From Chloroflexota bacterium (GTDB taxonomy: Bacteria > Chloroflexota > Ktedonobacteria > Ktedonobacterales > JADMIN01): a stretch of 64,000 nucleotides of DNA. Positions 25,712 through 35,979 of the stretch are shown piece after piece. Positions within the stretch are counted from its first letter, which is position 1. The number at the start of each line of letters is the position of its first letter. The notes beneath the pieces were generated by a model. That model was not told the origin of the DNA, ran no database searches, and saw only the letters and a program-made list of their open reading frames with translations. A program made the position numbers and the translations under genes. Where the stretch lies: positions 1 to 64,000 of the forward strand of contig JAJPKE010000002.1 of the NCBI GenBank assembly GCA_021323855.1, given 5' to 3'.

Positions 25712-26623
25712 TCAGCGCCGGATGACGTTGCTCATGACGAAGATCAGGTTGGCGGGGCGCTCAGCCATGCGCCGGGTGAGGTAGGGGTACCACTGCGTGC
25801 CGTAGGGAACGTAGACGCGCACGTTATACCCTTCCTCGGCCAACTGCTCTTGCAGATCGCGCCGGATGCCATAGAGCATCTGAAACTCGAAGCGTGCGCG
25901 AGAAATGCCTTTGCGCTCGACGAAACGGCGGGCGTCGGCGATGATCTGCTCATCATGCGTGGCGATGGCGGGATAGACACCGCGTTCGAGCAGCGTGTGC
26001 ATCAGATCGAGATAGGCGGCGTCTACATCTGCCTTCTTGGGGTAGGCCAGCGAGGCCGGTTCCAGGTATGCGCCCTTCACCAGCCGCACGCGCGTTCTGC
26101 TGGCGATCAGCTTCTCCACATCTTTGGGCGTGCGATAGAGCATGGACTGCATCACCGTGCCCACCTGCTCGAACTCGCGGCGCAAATCAAGCACCATATC
26201 GAGCGTGCGCTGGGTGTAGTCCGAGCCTTCCATGTCCACGCGCACGAAAATATTGAGGTCTTGCGCGCAACGCAAGACGCTCGCCACGTTCTCACGGCAG
26301 AGGTCTTCGCTGATGTCCAATCCAAGCGCGGTCAGTTTGATCGAGATGTTCGCTTCGACGCCAGCCGCCTGGATACGCTTGAGCGTCTGAATATAGTCGC
26401 GTGCAGCGGCCTGCGCCTCCGCTGCGTCTGCGACGTTTTCCCCCAAGTGATCGAGCGAGACGCTGATATGCTGCTGATTGAGCGACCGCGCCACCTCCAT
26501 CGCCTCGCTGAGTGTTTCACCGGCGACAAAACGCCTGGCGACTCGCCGCGCCGCCGGATTGGAACTCACAAAATGGCGAATACTATCCTGACGCGCCAGG
26601 AACAGCATCGTATCTTTCAGCAT
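25712..26623 (-). CDS. Proline dehydrogenase (monofunctional, FAD)
   Basis: A 303-residue TIM-barrel flavoenzyme that oxidises proline to pyrroline-5-carboxylate and passes electrons to quinone. The signatures are ISIKLTALGLDIS, RVDMEGSDYTQRTLD, VRLVKGAYLEP, AIATHDEQI, FEFQMLYGIRRDLQ and the substrate-binding end YVPYGTQWYPYLTRRMAERP. The length fits stand-alone bacterial PRODH. The partner P5C dehydrogenase is not in the window. Divergent from enolase with a 360-base spacer. Confidence 0.95.
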   Translation of the reverse strand: MLKDTMLFLARQDSIRHFVSSNPAARRVARRFVAGETLSEAMEVARSLNQQHISVSLDHLGENVADAAEAQAAARDYIQTLKRIQAAGVEANISIKLTALGLDISEDLCRENVASVLRCAQDLNIFVRVDMEGSDYTQRTLDMVLDLRREFEQVGTVMQSMLYRTPKDVEKLIASRTRVRLVKGAYLEPASLAYPKKADVDAAYLDLMHTLLERGVYPAIATHDEQIIADARRFVERKGISRARFEFQMLYGIRRDLQEQLAEEGYNVRVYVPYGTQWYPYLTRRMAERPANLIFVMSNVIRR

Positions 26624-26801
26624 ATCGCCTCATTGCTCCTCGTCAGCGAGTAGTGTCGGGCGCCCGGCAGTGGACGCCCTGTTTTCGCACGCTTGCGCTC
26701 TATTCTCAAGTATAGCGCATGTTGTGCTGGATGTAACGGTTGTATTATCTGCATATCATGACGAGCCAGGTGGTGCGCCTGCACAACGCCGCTCCCGATG
26801 A

Positions 26802-28304
<1,503 letters not shown>

Positions 28305-28346
28305 ACCTGGCAAAATCTCTACTGTTATAGAGAGCGAGAGAACTTC

Positions 28347-29399
28347 ATGGAATCCAAAGACACTCCGGAAACGCAAGATACACAGCCCGCAGCCACGAAC
28401 GCAGGCGCGCATACACCGGCTGACACGCCACCACCGGCGCAGGAAGCCGCGACCGCAGGCAACACTGCCAGCAGTGCCGCGACGCCGGCCAAACAGCCGC
28501 AGGCCACCCCGCCCGCAAATTCTGAGAAGTCCGAACAGCGTGGCACAGTGCCGACCATCCACTATAATCTCAGCTATATCGTGCGCAATGAGGCGCAGGG
28601 ACCGCGCGGCGCTATTGTGCTGCTGCACGATCTTCCCGGCGGGGCATTTACCTGGGCGGATGCGCTGCCGAGGCTGGCGGGAACCGGGCGCGCGGTCTAC
28701 GCCTTCGATCTGCTTGGCTACGGCCAGTCAGACCGTCCCTGGCCGTCGGATACCTCTATCTGGGGCCATGCGGATAACCTCTCCTATGCCTTCAAGCGAC
28801 TCGGCCTGCGTGATATCGTGCTGGTGGGCGTGGGGCTTGGCGGTGCAGTGGCGCAGGTGTTGGCGACACGGCTCTACCGCGAAGAAACTGCCAGGCTTGT
28901 CCTCATCAACTCCTACGCCTATCAATATGCCTACGCGCCGGATTGGCCGCTGCCGGAGATGGAGAAGCGGCGTGACCCCGAAGCCCCGATGCACACGCCT
29001 ACCGACCAGATGATCGCAGACCTGCGCAAGACACTGCCCCTGGCGGCGGCCAACGCGCAGTATCTCGCCGGCAGCAAGCTGAGCGCCTATCTCGATGAAT
29101 GGAACTCCGACCTGGGGAAAGATCTGCTCCTCCAGCACATCCGGCTGATGAATCCTCTCTATATGAACTCGATCTCATCGAATCTACCGATGCTGACGAT
29201 TCCGGTGCTGCTGATCTGGGGCGAAGCCGGCAAGATTACGCCGCTTTCGCTGGGCCAGCGCCTGCAACGCGAGATTCCCGATGCGCGGCTGGAGGTCGTG
29301 CGCGGCGCGGGACATCTCATCCTGGATGACGCCGCCGAAGCGGTTGGGGGGCTGATCGCGGACTTCGCTGGTGCGCCGAGCCTCGCCGCCGCGAGATAG
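28347..29399 (+). CDS. Alpha/beta-hydrolase-fold protein lacking the catalytic Ser and acid
   Basis: A 350-residue protein with a disordered Pro/Ala/Thr-rich N-terminus of about 65 residues and then a clear alpha/beta-hydrolase fold: IVLLHDLPGGAFTWAD, VYAFDLLGYGQSDRP and a C-terminal VLLIWGEAGKITPL. The nucleophile elbow, normally GxSxG, reads GVGLGG, so the Ser position (163) is Gly. The acid position in WGExDxxxP is Gly 294. Only the His (GAGHLIL, 322) survives. I infer a non-catalytic or repurposed member. No signal peptide is seen. It lies 42 bases after enolase and is probably co-transcribed. Confidence 0.85.
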   Translation: MESKDTPETQDTQPAATNAGAHTPADTPPPAQEAATAGNTASSAATPAKQPQATPPANSEKSEQRGTVPTIHYNLSYIVRNEAQGPRGAIVLLHDLPGGAFTWADALPRLAGTGRAVYAFDLLGYGQSDRPWPSDTSIWGHADNLSYAFKRLGLRDIVLVGVGLGGAVAQVLATRLYREETARLVLINSYAYQYAYAPDWPLPEMEKRRDPEAPMHTPTDQMIADLRKTLPLAAANAQYLAGSKLSAYLDEWNSDLGKDLLLQHIRLMNPLYMNSISSNLPMLTIPVLLIWGEAGKITPLSLGQRLQREIPDARLEVVRGAGHLILDDAAEAVGGLIADFAGAPSLAAAR

Positions 29400-29637
29400 C
29401 ATGAAATAGCGCGCCGTCTGAACTATTCACGCACATTTCTGGATGTGGGATAGGTTTCGTTCGCTCATTGCGATAGAATCTATCCCCTCTCTTTTTTTCA
29501 CGATGGTCCGCGATGTCGAGAACTGCCGTTATCATCTTGCTCCTGCGCGCGACATAGAGGGGTAAAGGCCAACATGAGAAGATTGGCGCCGCTGATACAC
29601 CCGATGAGGGGATAGATACAGCGGCGCAGGAGCATAG

Positions 29638-30873
29638 ATGATGATCGAACCAGAGACCCACGACGATCTATTGCAAGCCACGCTGGCGCGCGAACGGCCA
29701 CGCCTGCTGGCGTTCTGCGCCAGGAAAACCGGCGATTCTGCCATCGCTGAAGACCTAGTGCAGGAGACCCTGTTGGAGGCATGGCGGCACTATGATGCTC
29801 TGCGCGAACCCGAACGCATCTCGCAATGGCTCATGGGCATCGCGCGGAATGTTTGCCTGCGCTGGGCACGGACGACCGCTATCAACCGGCAACGATTCAT
29901 TGCGCCTGAACACCTACCCACAGCAGTCGAGGCATCCGCTGGGTATGGGAGCAATGAGAGCATCGAGGCGTGGTTGGCGGATGAGGCGGACTTCATCGCT
30001 GATCTGGAGCAGCAGGAACTGGCGGAATTATTGGGCCGCGCGCTGGCGCTGCTGACACCGGACGTGCGCCACCTGCTGATCCAGCACTATATCGAAGAGC
30101 GGCCACTGGCGCAGATGAGCGAACAGTTGGGGCTGCGGACCAGCGCCGTTGCTATGCGTTTGCAGCGAGGGCGACAGGCAATGCGCCGTGTCCTTGCCGC
30201 CGAATTCAGCGAAGAACTGACGGCCTATGATGTCGCCGTGGCGTCACGCCAGCCGTGGGAAGAGACACGCCTCTGGTGTATGCTCTGCGGCCAGCGCCAC
30301 TGGCAGGGCCGGTATAACGCAGAGAAAGGCGAGTTGCGGTTGCGCTGCCCCTCCTGCTGTGATGGCCCGAACGACACCATCATTCATACGAACTCGCTGG
30401 CCATACTCGGTGGAGTGAAAGGCTATCAACGCGCCTTTGCCCGTCTCCTCGCCTGGGTGGAGCGCACATATCGTTCTGCGCTTCAGACGCGCACTATTGC
30501 CTGTGTCCGTTGTGGCCGCAATACGCCGCTCATTGTCGTCTCGCCTGCGGCAGTGGTGCCCGCCGGCATCTCCTCGTTGCTTGGGGAGGATTTCCTGGGC
30601 TTCTACCATACCTGTTTGTCCTGTGATCGGGAGAAGTGGAGCTACGAGTCGCTGCATGTCTATCTGCTGGCGCAGCCGGAAGGGCGGCGCTTCCAGCAGG
30701 CGCATCCACGTTTCCGCATTCTTCCGGTCTATTCGGTTGAGCGCGACGGACGCGCCGCCTTCGTCACCAGCTTCGAGAGCATCGGCGATCATGAACGCTT
30801 GGTAATAGTTTCCGCCGCTGCCACGCTGGAAACGCTTGGCGTCTACCACGAGCGGGGAGTGTCTGCAATATGA
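29638..30873 (+). CDS. ECF sigma factor with a C-terminal zinc-knuckle extension
   Basis: A 411-residue protein. Residues 1-190 are an ECF sigma factor: region 2 (AEDLVQETLLEAWRHYD, ISQWLMGIARNVCLRWART) and region 4 (LLTPDVRHLLIQHYIEERPL, LGLRTSAVAMRLQRGRQAM). The remaining 220 residues are unusual and carry two paired CxxC sets: CMLC with CPSCC, then CVRC with CLSC, spaced as zinc ribbons. ECF factors with long C-terminal domains often sense a signal themselves instead of using an anti-sigma factor; no anti-sigma gene is next to it. The stop overlaps the start of an MFS transporter gene (ATGA), which suggests a joint role. ATG 29638 or 29641 may be used. Confidence 0.88.
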   Translation: MMIEPETHDDLLQATLARERPRLLAFCARKTGDSAIAEDLVQETLLEAWRHYDALREPERISQWLMGIARNVCLRWARTTAINRQRFIAPEHLPTAVEASAGYGSNESIEAWLADEADFIADLEQQELAELLGRALALLTPDVRHLLIQHYIEERPLAQMSEQLGLRTSAVAMRLQRGRQAMRRVLAAEFSEELTAYDVAVASRQPWEETRLWCMLCGQRHWQGRYNAEKGELRLRCPSCCDGPNDTIIHTNSLAILGGVKGYQRAFARLLAWVERTYRSALQTRTIACVRCGRNTPLIVVSPAAVVPAGISSLLGEDFLGFYHTCLSCDREKWSYESLHVYLLAQPEGRRFQQAHPRFRILPVYSVERDGRAAFVTSFESIGDHERLVIVSAAATLETLGVYHERGVSAI

Positions 30874-32219
30874 GCCTTCAGACGACCGCGCTCGCTGAGG
30901 CAGATGAGCAGATCAATGTGCCAAAACCGCGCCGCAACCGCCTCCCGCTCTATGCGCTCTTCGCCGCCAACGCGATTTCCTACATTGGTGATACGCTGAT
31001 GCTGCTTGCCATTCCCTGGTTCGTCCTTCAGACGACGGGCAATGTCGCTAAGGTTGGCCTCACAGCGGCCTGCGAAACGTCGGCGCTGATTCTCGCCGCG
31101 TTGCTTGGCGGCAGGCTGGTGGACAGCCTGGGGTTCAAGCGCGCCAGCGTCGTCAGTGATTTCGCCAGCGGCATTGCCGTGGCGCTGATTCCGCTGCTCT
31201 ATTACACGGTGGGACTGGCCTTCTGGGAATTGCTGGTGTTGGTGTTCGTTGCTGGCCTTGTGACTACCCCTGGTGGCACTGCCCGCGATGTCCTTACGCC
31301 GGACCTGGCGGAACTGGCGCAGATGCGAATGGAGCGTGCGACCGCCGCAATGGACGGCATCAGTCGGGTATCCCGCTTCTTTGGCGCGCCGCTGGCTGGC
31401 GTTATGATTGCGTTCGTCGGCTCTGGCAATTTGCTCTGGCTGGATGCCGCATCATTCATCGTTTCGGCGCTGCTCATTGGGCTGCTGGTGCCGGGGCGGC
31501 GCACGTTGGCGAAGCACAGCCAGGCGGCTAATCAGTCTGGTGAAGCGCAGGCAACCAAAGAAGCCGAAGCCGGCCTGGAAGCGTCCACGTCCTATCTGTC
31601 GGGTTTGCGCGAGGGCATACGTTTTCTTGGGCGCGATCAGTTGTTGCTGAGCATCATCCTGACGGTGCTGGTAACGAATCTCCTCGACGCAGGTTTTGGT
31701 TCAGTGCTGGCGCCTGCCTATATCAAGCAGGTGTTTGGCAGCGCGGTACTGCTGGGGAGCATCATCGCTGCCTTTGGAGGTGCTGCCTTCATCGGCACCG
31801 TGGTTTTCGGCGCGGTAGGCCACCGCCTGCCCCGCCGCGAGACGCTTGGCATCGGTTTTACACTTGGCGGAGCAACGCGCTACTTGACCCTGGCATTGGT
31901 CCCCTTTGCGCCTGTTCTTGTGGCTGTTTCCGCTTTTGCCGGATTTTGCATAGGTCCGGTCAATCCACTCTTCAGCACTGTCGCGTATGAGCGCATCCCA
32001 ACACGCATGCGGGCGCGGGTCTTCGGCGTGATGTCTGCGGGTGCGATGGCCGGCACACCGCTTGGCGCGCTCCTCAGCGGCGTACTGGCGAGCTGGCTGG
32101 GCATCCGCCCAGTGCTGCTCATCTTTGGCGCGTGCTATATGATCGCCACGCTGAGCCTGCTGGTCAATCCGGCGCTGCGCGCGATGGAGCAGCCCAAAAC
32201 TGTTCAATCAAAGAGGTAG
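30870..32219 (+). CDS. MFS transporter coupled to the ECF sigma gene
   Basis: A 449-residue major facilitator with about 12 membrane helices (LYALFAANAISYIGDTLMLL, LGGRLVDSLGFKRASVVSD between helices 2 and 3). A charged loop of about 35 residues lies between the two six-helix halves (about 210-245). It belongs to the macrolide-efflux-like/MFS_3 type; the substrate is unknown. It overlaps the ECF gene by four bases and the convergent acetyltransferase gene by 16 bases at its end. Confidence 0.87.
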   Translation: MSLQTTALAEADEQINVPKPRRNRLPLYALFAANAISYIGDTLMLLAIPWFVLQTTGNVAKVGLTAACETSALILAALLGGRLVDSLGFKRASVVSDFASGIAVALIPLLYYTVGLAFWELLVLVFVAGLVTTPGGTARDVLTPDLAELAQMRMERATAAMDGISRVSRFFGAPLAGVMIAFVGSGNLLWLDAASFIVSALLIGLLVPGRRTLAKHSQAANQSGEAQATKEAEAGLEASTSYLSGLREGIRFLGRDQLLLSIILTVLVTNLLDAGFGSVLAPAYIKQVFGSAVLLGSIIAAFGGAAFIGTVVFGAVGHRLPRRETLGIGFTLGGATRYLTLALVPFAPVLVAVSAFAGFCIGPVNPLFSTVAYERIPTRMRARVFGVMSAGAMAGTPLGALLSGVLASWLGIRPVLLIFGACYMIATLSLLVNPALRAMEQPKTVQSKR

Positions 32220-33073
32220 GCATCCACATCGCTGACCGGCTCGTAACCGATTTGCTGGTAGATATGGTTAGACGTTGGATTGGCGAGATCGGTGAAGAGA
32301 AAGCAGAAGCGCAGCCCGCGATCCAGCAACATCTGGCTGACGGCGGCGGTGCAGGCGCTGGCGTAGCCCCTGCCGCGTAACTCCGGCGGCGTGTAGACCG
32401 GCCCGACGCGCATACCATTGGGAGTGCGGCCAGTGCAGCCAGCGAGCGATACCGGCTGGCCGCCATCTTCCCACAAGTAGAGTTCGCGCTGCGTCCCCTG
32501 GAAGAACAGATTCACCCAGCGTTCAGCCTCCGGTACGTCTGGCTCGTGGTGAAACGCTTCAGCGTTGAAGGCAGCAATCCAGCGCACCAGCAGGTCGCGG
32601 TCGTTCGCTGCCGCGCGGCGCATTGTTCCTGGCACGCCACGCACGGGACGCACCGCCGTCAGCTTGTAGATGCGTTGGTTGTCGCGCAGATGATATGAAT
32701 GTCCGGTGCGCTCGTGCCAGCGATCTGCGAAGGCTTTCGCCAGCGCCGTTGGCCCCGTAACGCCGCTGAGGTCGGGTTGTGACTGGCTCAGATCTTCAAT
32801 CAGCAGCGCCAGTGCCTCTTCAGTAAGTTCAGCGCGGGGAATGAGCGAAAGCACCAGCGGAAACGGCGGCGTGCGCACCGCCACGGCAATCACCTCGCCG
32901 TCGTCTTCGATCACAGCCAGGTACGGCGGCGCATCGTCTGGCTGAGGCGCTGGCTGCGCCAGCAGACCGCTACAGATGCCAAGCAACAGATTGTGTTCGG
33001 CCTCATGAGTCATCAGAAATGGCTCGGCGCGCTGAGAGAACTGCGCAACATCGGGGAAGGTGGTGAGTTGCAT
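32204..33073 (-). CDS. GNAT-family N-acetyltransferase
   Basis: A 289-residue protein whose C-terminal half is a GNAT domain: RVGPVYTPPELRGRGYASA contains the acetyl-CoA-binding loop (RGRGYA), followed by LFTDLANPTSNHIYQQIGYE. The N-terminal half resembles a second, degenerate GNAT fold (YLAVIEDDGEVIAVAVRTPP). The FR47-like/two-domain arrangement is typical of acetyltransferases with unknown small-molecule or peptide substrates. It is convergent with the MFS gene, overlapping by 16 bases. Confidence 0.88.
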   Translation of the reverse strand: MQLTTFPDVAQFSQRAEPFLMTHEAEHNLLLGICSGLLAQPAPQPDDAPPYLAVIEDDGEVIAVAVRTPPFPLVLSLIPRAELTEEALALLIEDLSQSQPDLSGVTGPTALAKAFADRWHERTGHSYHLRDNQRIYKLTAVRPVRGVPGTMRRAAANDRDLLVRWIAAFNAEAFHHEPDVPEAERWVNLFFQGTQRELYLWEDGGQPVSLAGCTGRTPNGMRVGPVYTPPELRGRGYASACTAAVSQMLLDRGLRFCFLFTDLANPTSNHIYQQIGYEPVSDVDAYLFD

Positions 33074-33114
33074 AGAATTAGCTTGCTCCTGCTGTTTCGT
33101 GTGCCTATCGCTTA

Positions 33115-33315
33115 CTATTGCTCTTCGTCCGGCTGGAAGATCTGCTCGATGGTCAGGCCGAAGAGCCGGGCAATCTTGAAGGCTAGCGGCAAGCTGGGAT
33201 CATACTTGCCGTTTTCCAGCGCATTCACCGTTTGCCGCGAGACATTCAGCCGCTCGGCCAGTTCTCCCTGAGACCAGTCGCGCTCGGCTCGCAGCACATG
33301 GAGCCGGTTTTTCAT
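33115..33315 (-). CDS. Small XRE-family HTH regulator
   Basis: A 66-residue Cro/cI-type protein consisting of a single HTH: LHVLRAERDWSQGELAERL then NVSRQTVNALENGKYDPSL and a short tail (IFQPDEEQ). This YozG-like type typically controls an adjacent membrane-protein gene. It overlaps the upstream membrane gene by four bases (ATGA), so the two are co-translated. Confidence 0.92.
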   Translation of the reverse strand: MKNRLHVLRAERDWSQGELAERLNVSRQTVNALENGKYDPSLPLAFKIARLFGLTIEQIFQPDEEQ

Positions 33316-33692
33316 CTATATCTCCACGCAGCGATCACCGAGCCGATGCCCCACAAGCTTATCATCAATGGCCAAATGTAGAGCCAGCTCACCTGCGGGA
33401 AGCCGACATTTTGCAGGAAGCCATAGGCGAAGGTCAGCATGCCAGTGGCGCCGAAGCTGAAGCCAATCGCTTCGAGTTGCACACGGCGCTGCAATTCATC
33501 AATATGACGCAGGTAGCGCAGGAACACCACCAGCTCAAAGCCGGTGGGGATTACCGGCGTCAGCACCACCGGAAAACACCAAGCCGCAGTAGGATTATTC
33601 CCGATGAGCAGCAGTGAAAGCACCAGAATGACGCAATACGCCGCTATTGAAGCGCAGAATTCGATGAGATATCGTCTCGTCGCTTTATTCAT
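33312..33692 (-). CDS. Four-helix membrane protein paired with the XRE regulator
   Basis: A 126-residue protein with four hydrophobic segments (YLIEFCASIAAYCVILVLSL, TAAWCFPVVLTPVIPTGFEL, ATGMLTFAYGFLQ and YIWPLMISLWGIGSVIAAW) and a short charged loop (RYLRHIDELQRRVQLE) in the middle. Small multi-helix proteins next to YozG-type regulators are common in Gram-positive bacteria and mostly of unknown role. The stop overlaps the regulator start. No enzyme motif is visible. Confidence 0.75.
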   Translation of the reverse strand: MNKATRRYLIEFCASIAAYCVILVLSLLLIGNNPTAAWCFPVVLTPVIPTGFELVVFLRYLRHIDELQRRVQLEAIGFSFGATGMLTFAYGFLQNVGFPQVSWLYIWPLMISLWGIGSVIAAWRYR

Positions 33693-33759
33693 CGTAACTC
33701 TCTTTCCGGGTGTGTAATAGATGGTACAATTGCCGGTTGGTACGAGACCGCCAGAGCGT

Positions 33760-33987
33760 TTAGATACGGCGCGTGAGGGACTGCATCAACGCCGTCGCAA
33801 CGCCAACCAGCGAGACGATCAGGCCGCCGAGCGCGCAGAGCGAGCTAAGCACCCCGACCGGCGTTCCGGCGTGTGAGAGGCTGATACCTGTCGCCGCCCA
33901 GCCGCACGCCAGCGCAATGCTAACCCAGCCCAGCGCCGAAAATACTAGCCCGCCAATCGCCATAACGAGAAGTTGCCGTTTGGACAT
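33760..33987 (-). CDS. Small two-helix membrane protein
   Basis: A 75-residue protein starting MSKRQLLVMAIGG with two hydrophobic stretches (about residues 6-27 and 38-65) and a basic C-terminus (TRRI). I do not recognise the family. A longer frame reaches 34041 but would begin inside the operator region. Its promoter at 34042-34070 carries palindromic TGTCAAGG sites at the start point, so it is probably tightly controlled. Confidence 0.6.
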   Translation of the reverse strand: MSKRQLLVMAIGGLVFSALGWVSIALACGWAATGISLSHAGTPVGVLSSLCALGGLIVSLVGVATALMQSLTRRI

Positions 33988-34011
33988 CTCTGTTACCCTG
34001 TACCCATGCTT

Positions 34012-34070
34012 TTGACATGTCAAGGAACCTTGACACTCCATAGTGTAAAGCCTCCGCTACAGATTGTCAA
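34012..34070 (-). promoter_or_regulatory. Promoter with overlapping TGTCAAGG palindromic operators
   Basis: On the minus strand TTGACA (34070-34065), 17 bp and TACACT (34047-34042) form a promoter. At its expected start point lies TGTCAAGGAACCTTGACA (34018-34035), a palindrome with perfect 8-bp arms, overlapped by TTGACATGTCAA (34012-34023). A third half-site TGTCAAGG (34065-34072) overlaps the -35. This is a classical repressor layout; the XRE protein at 33115-33315 is one candidate. Confidence 0.65.
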
Positions 34071-34266
34071 GGATATTTTACAAATTGACGTGTGACTTTG
34101 ACACAACATGGCATGATGCTGAGCAGAGATAGGGGGGAATGGAGAATAGAGACGCGCAATTTCCGTTTTTGTCTTATGTGGAGAGAACGAATCTGTACAG
34201 GCGCAGATGTATGACTACTGGCAGGTAGTGGCAATTAAATGGTGGCGCCATCAACGGAGGCGATTC

Positions 34267-34494
34267 ATGAAGGCAAAGAATGAGCAGCAGGATACCCAGA
34301 TGATGAGCGAACTGGCGCGTTTGGAGAAGCGCATGGAGCGGCGCTGGTATGATCTGGCGATGGCGGAGCAGCGCGGCCAGCCTGCGCACGTGCTTGAGCG
34401 CATGTACGACGCCTATCTGCGCGCGCTCGACGCCTACATCGCCCATCAGCGCCAGATCAACGGCGAAATCGCCAGCAGCCGCCTTGCCTCATAA
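34267..34494 (+). CDS. Small charged helical protein of unknown function
   Basis: A 75-residue, highly charged protein (MKAKNEQQDTQMMSELARLE) that is predicted to be a pair of helices or coiled coil (RMERRWYDLAMAEQRGQ, LERMYDAYLRALDAYIAHQ). GGAGG lies six bases before ATG 34267 and a textbook terminator follows 16 bases after the stop, so it is a complete single-gene unit. No family recognised. Confidence 0.7.
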   Translation: MKAKNEQQDTQMMSELARLEKRMERRWYDLAMAEQRGQPAHVLERMYDAYLRALDAYIAHQRQINGEIASSRLAS

Positions 34495-34510
34495 GACACG
34501 TCCTCTTAGA

Positions 34511-34550
34511 AACGGACCACTGCAACCAATTGGCAGTGGTCCGTTTTTCT
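34511..34550 (+). terminator. Rho-independent terminator
   Basis: A perfect 13-bp stem (AACGGACCACTGC, 34511-34523, and its complement at 34533-34545) with a 9-base loop runs into TTTTTCT. It ends the small helical-protein transcript. Confidence 0.9.
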
Positions 34551-34674
34551 ATTTTCGTTGAGAAAAGTCCTGTTTCAATCAGGGCGAATATCATCCACAT
34601 GCGGCGCTATGCTCCCTTTGGAAGCGCGTTTGCGCTGGCTGCCCAAATGAAATCGCCCGAATGAAAGAAGTGCT

Positions 34675-35967
34675 ATGGCAACGCAACAGGTCTTACGCAA
34701 ACACTTGTCGTTAGCGGATGGATTCGTGTTATATACGAGCGCCGTCCTGGGGCAGAGCCTGATCGTGCTGCCCTCCATCGCCGCCAGAGATGCAGGGCCG
34801 TGGTCCATCCTCGTCTGGGCGATGCTGGCTGCCGTCTCATATCCGCTGGCGCGCATCATGGCAGAGCTGGGCGCGCGCTACCCCTCTGCAGGCGGTGTCA
34901 TTACGTTTATCGGCCACGGCCTCGGGCAGCCTATCGGCTGGCTTACCGGCGTGCTGTACCTTGCGGCGATGGTGGTGGGCGGACCGGCGACAGCGCTGGT
35001 TTTCAGCGAGTATGTGGCTAAGTTGGCGCCGCTGAACACTGAGGGGCGCTATCTGGTGGCGGCTGCGGTCATGGTGGTTCTCGTACTGCTCTGCTGCTTC
35101 GATGTTTCGCGCATCATGCGGCTGCAACGTTGGGTGTTCTTCGGCTGCCTCGCCGCCGTCACGCTGGCGATTATCCTGGCGCTGCCGCATGTCACAACAG
35201 CCAGGCTTACCGACGTGAAGGGCTACGATCTCACTGGCGTTGCCTCCACCGGCCTGATATGTTTCTTCGCCTTCGTCGGCTGGGAGAACGCTGCCTTTTC
35301 CGGCGAGGAGTTCGCTGATCCGCGTACCCTCGTGCGGACGCTGGGGCTGGCGGTTGCCGTGGTGGGTGCGCTGTTTGTGCTGCTGGGCGTGACGGTCGTT
35401 GGCGGACTCAGCCGCGCAGTGATCGCTACCAGCGACGCCTCGCTCGCGGACCTGGCGCGGCTCTCGCTGGGCGTGGCCGCCACGCGGGTCGCGGCAGTGA
35501 TTGCCGTGGTGCTGCTCTTCATGTTTATGCTGACCTGGACACGCAGTGGCACACGGCTCATCTATGCAATGGCGCGCGAGGGATTGTTCCCGCGCTTCCT
35601 GACACGGGTGCATGCAGCGACCGGCTCGCCACGACGAGCGGCGCTGGCGCTCGGCCTCGCCTGGGGAGTAGCCTTCGTCATTCAGATTGTCTTCGGCGTC
35701 TCCATCCAGACATACATCCAGCTTTCCAGCGCCAATTTCCTGCTCACCTATGTGCTGATTGTGCTGGCGGCGTGGCGATTGCTCGCCGGGCGGCGCTATC
35801 TGGCTGCGCTGCTCTGTTCCTCGCTGGCGATTCTGATACTCGTGGTGGCGGGCTTCCAGAGCCTCTGGTACGGACTGGCGACGGCTGCGCTCTTCGCTGG
35901 TGTCATGGCGCTACGTCAGCGATATGTCGCGGCGCGTCTCTCCATCCACAAAGATGCTGGCGGCTGA
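34675..35967 (+). CDS. APC-superfamily amino acid permease
   Basis: A 430-residue transporter with about 12 helices. Helix 1 has the unwound GxG-like region (LYTSAVLGQSLIVLP), and ARYPSAGGVITFIGHGLGQPIGWLTG is the conserved helix 2-3 block of amino acid/polyamine antiporters (seen as RYPSAGG and IGWLTG). FFAFVGWENAAFSGEEFADP is the helix 6 block. This looks like the YjeH/YbaT-like subgroup exporting or importing neutral amino acids; specificity unknown. Monocistronic and convergent with the PRC-barrel gene (12-base gap). Confidence 0.9.
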   Translation: MATQQVLRKHLSLADGFVLYTSAVLGQSLIVLPSIAARDAGPWSILVWAMLAAVSYPLARIMAELGARYPSAGGVITFIGHGLGQPIGWLTGVLYLAAMVVGGPATALVFSEYVAKLAPLNTEGRYLVAAAVMVVLVLLCCFDVSRIMRLQRWVFFGCLAAVTLAIILALPHVTTARLTDVKGYDLTGVASTGLICFFAFVGWENAAFSGEEFADPRTLVRTLGLAVAVVGALFVLLGVTVVGGLSRAVIATSDASLADLARLSLGVAATRVAAVIAVVLLFMFMLTWTRSGTRLIYAMAREGLFPRFLTRVHAATGSPRRAALALGLAWGVAFVIQIVFGVSIQTYIQLSSANFLLTYVLIVLAAWRLLAGRRYLAALLCSSLAILILVVAGFQSLWYGLATAALFAGVMALRQRYVAARLSIHKDAGG

Positions 35968-35979
35968 GCGAGTGCGTGC

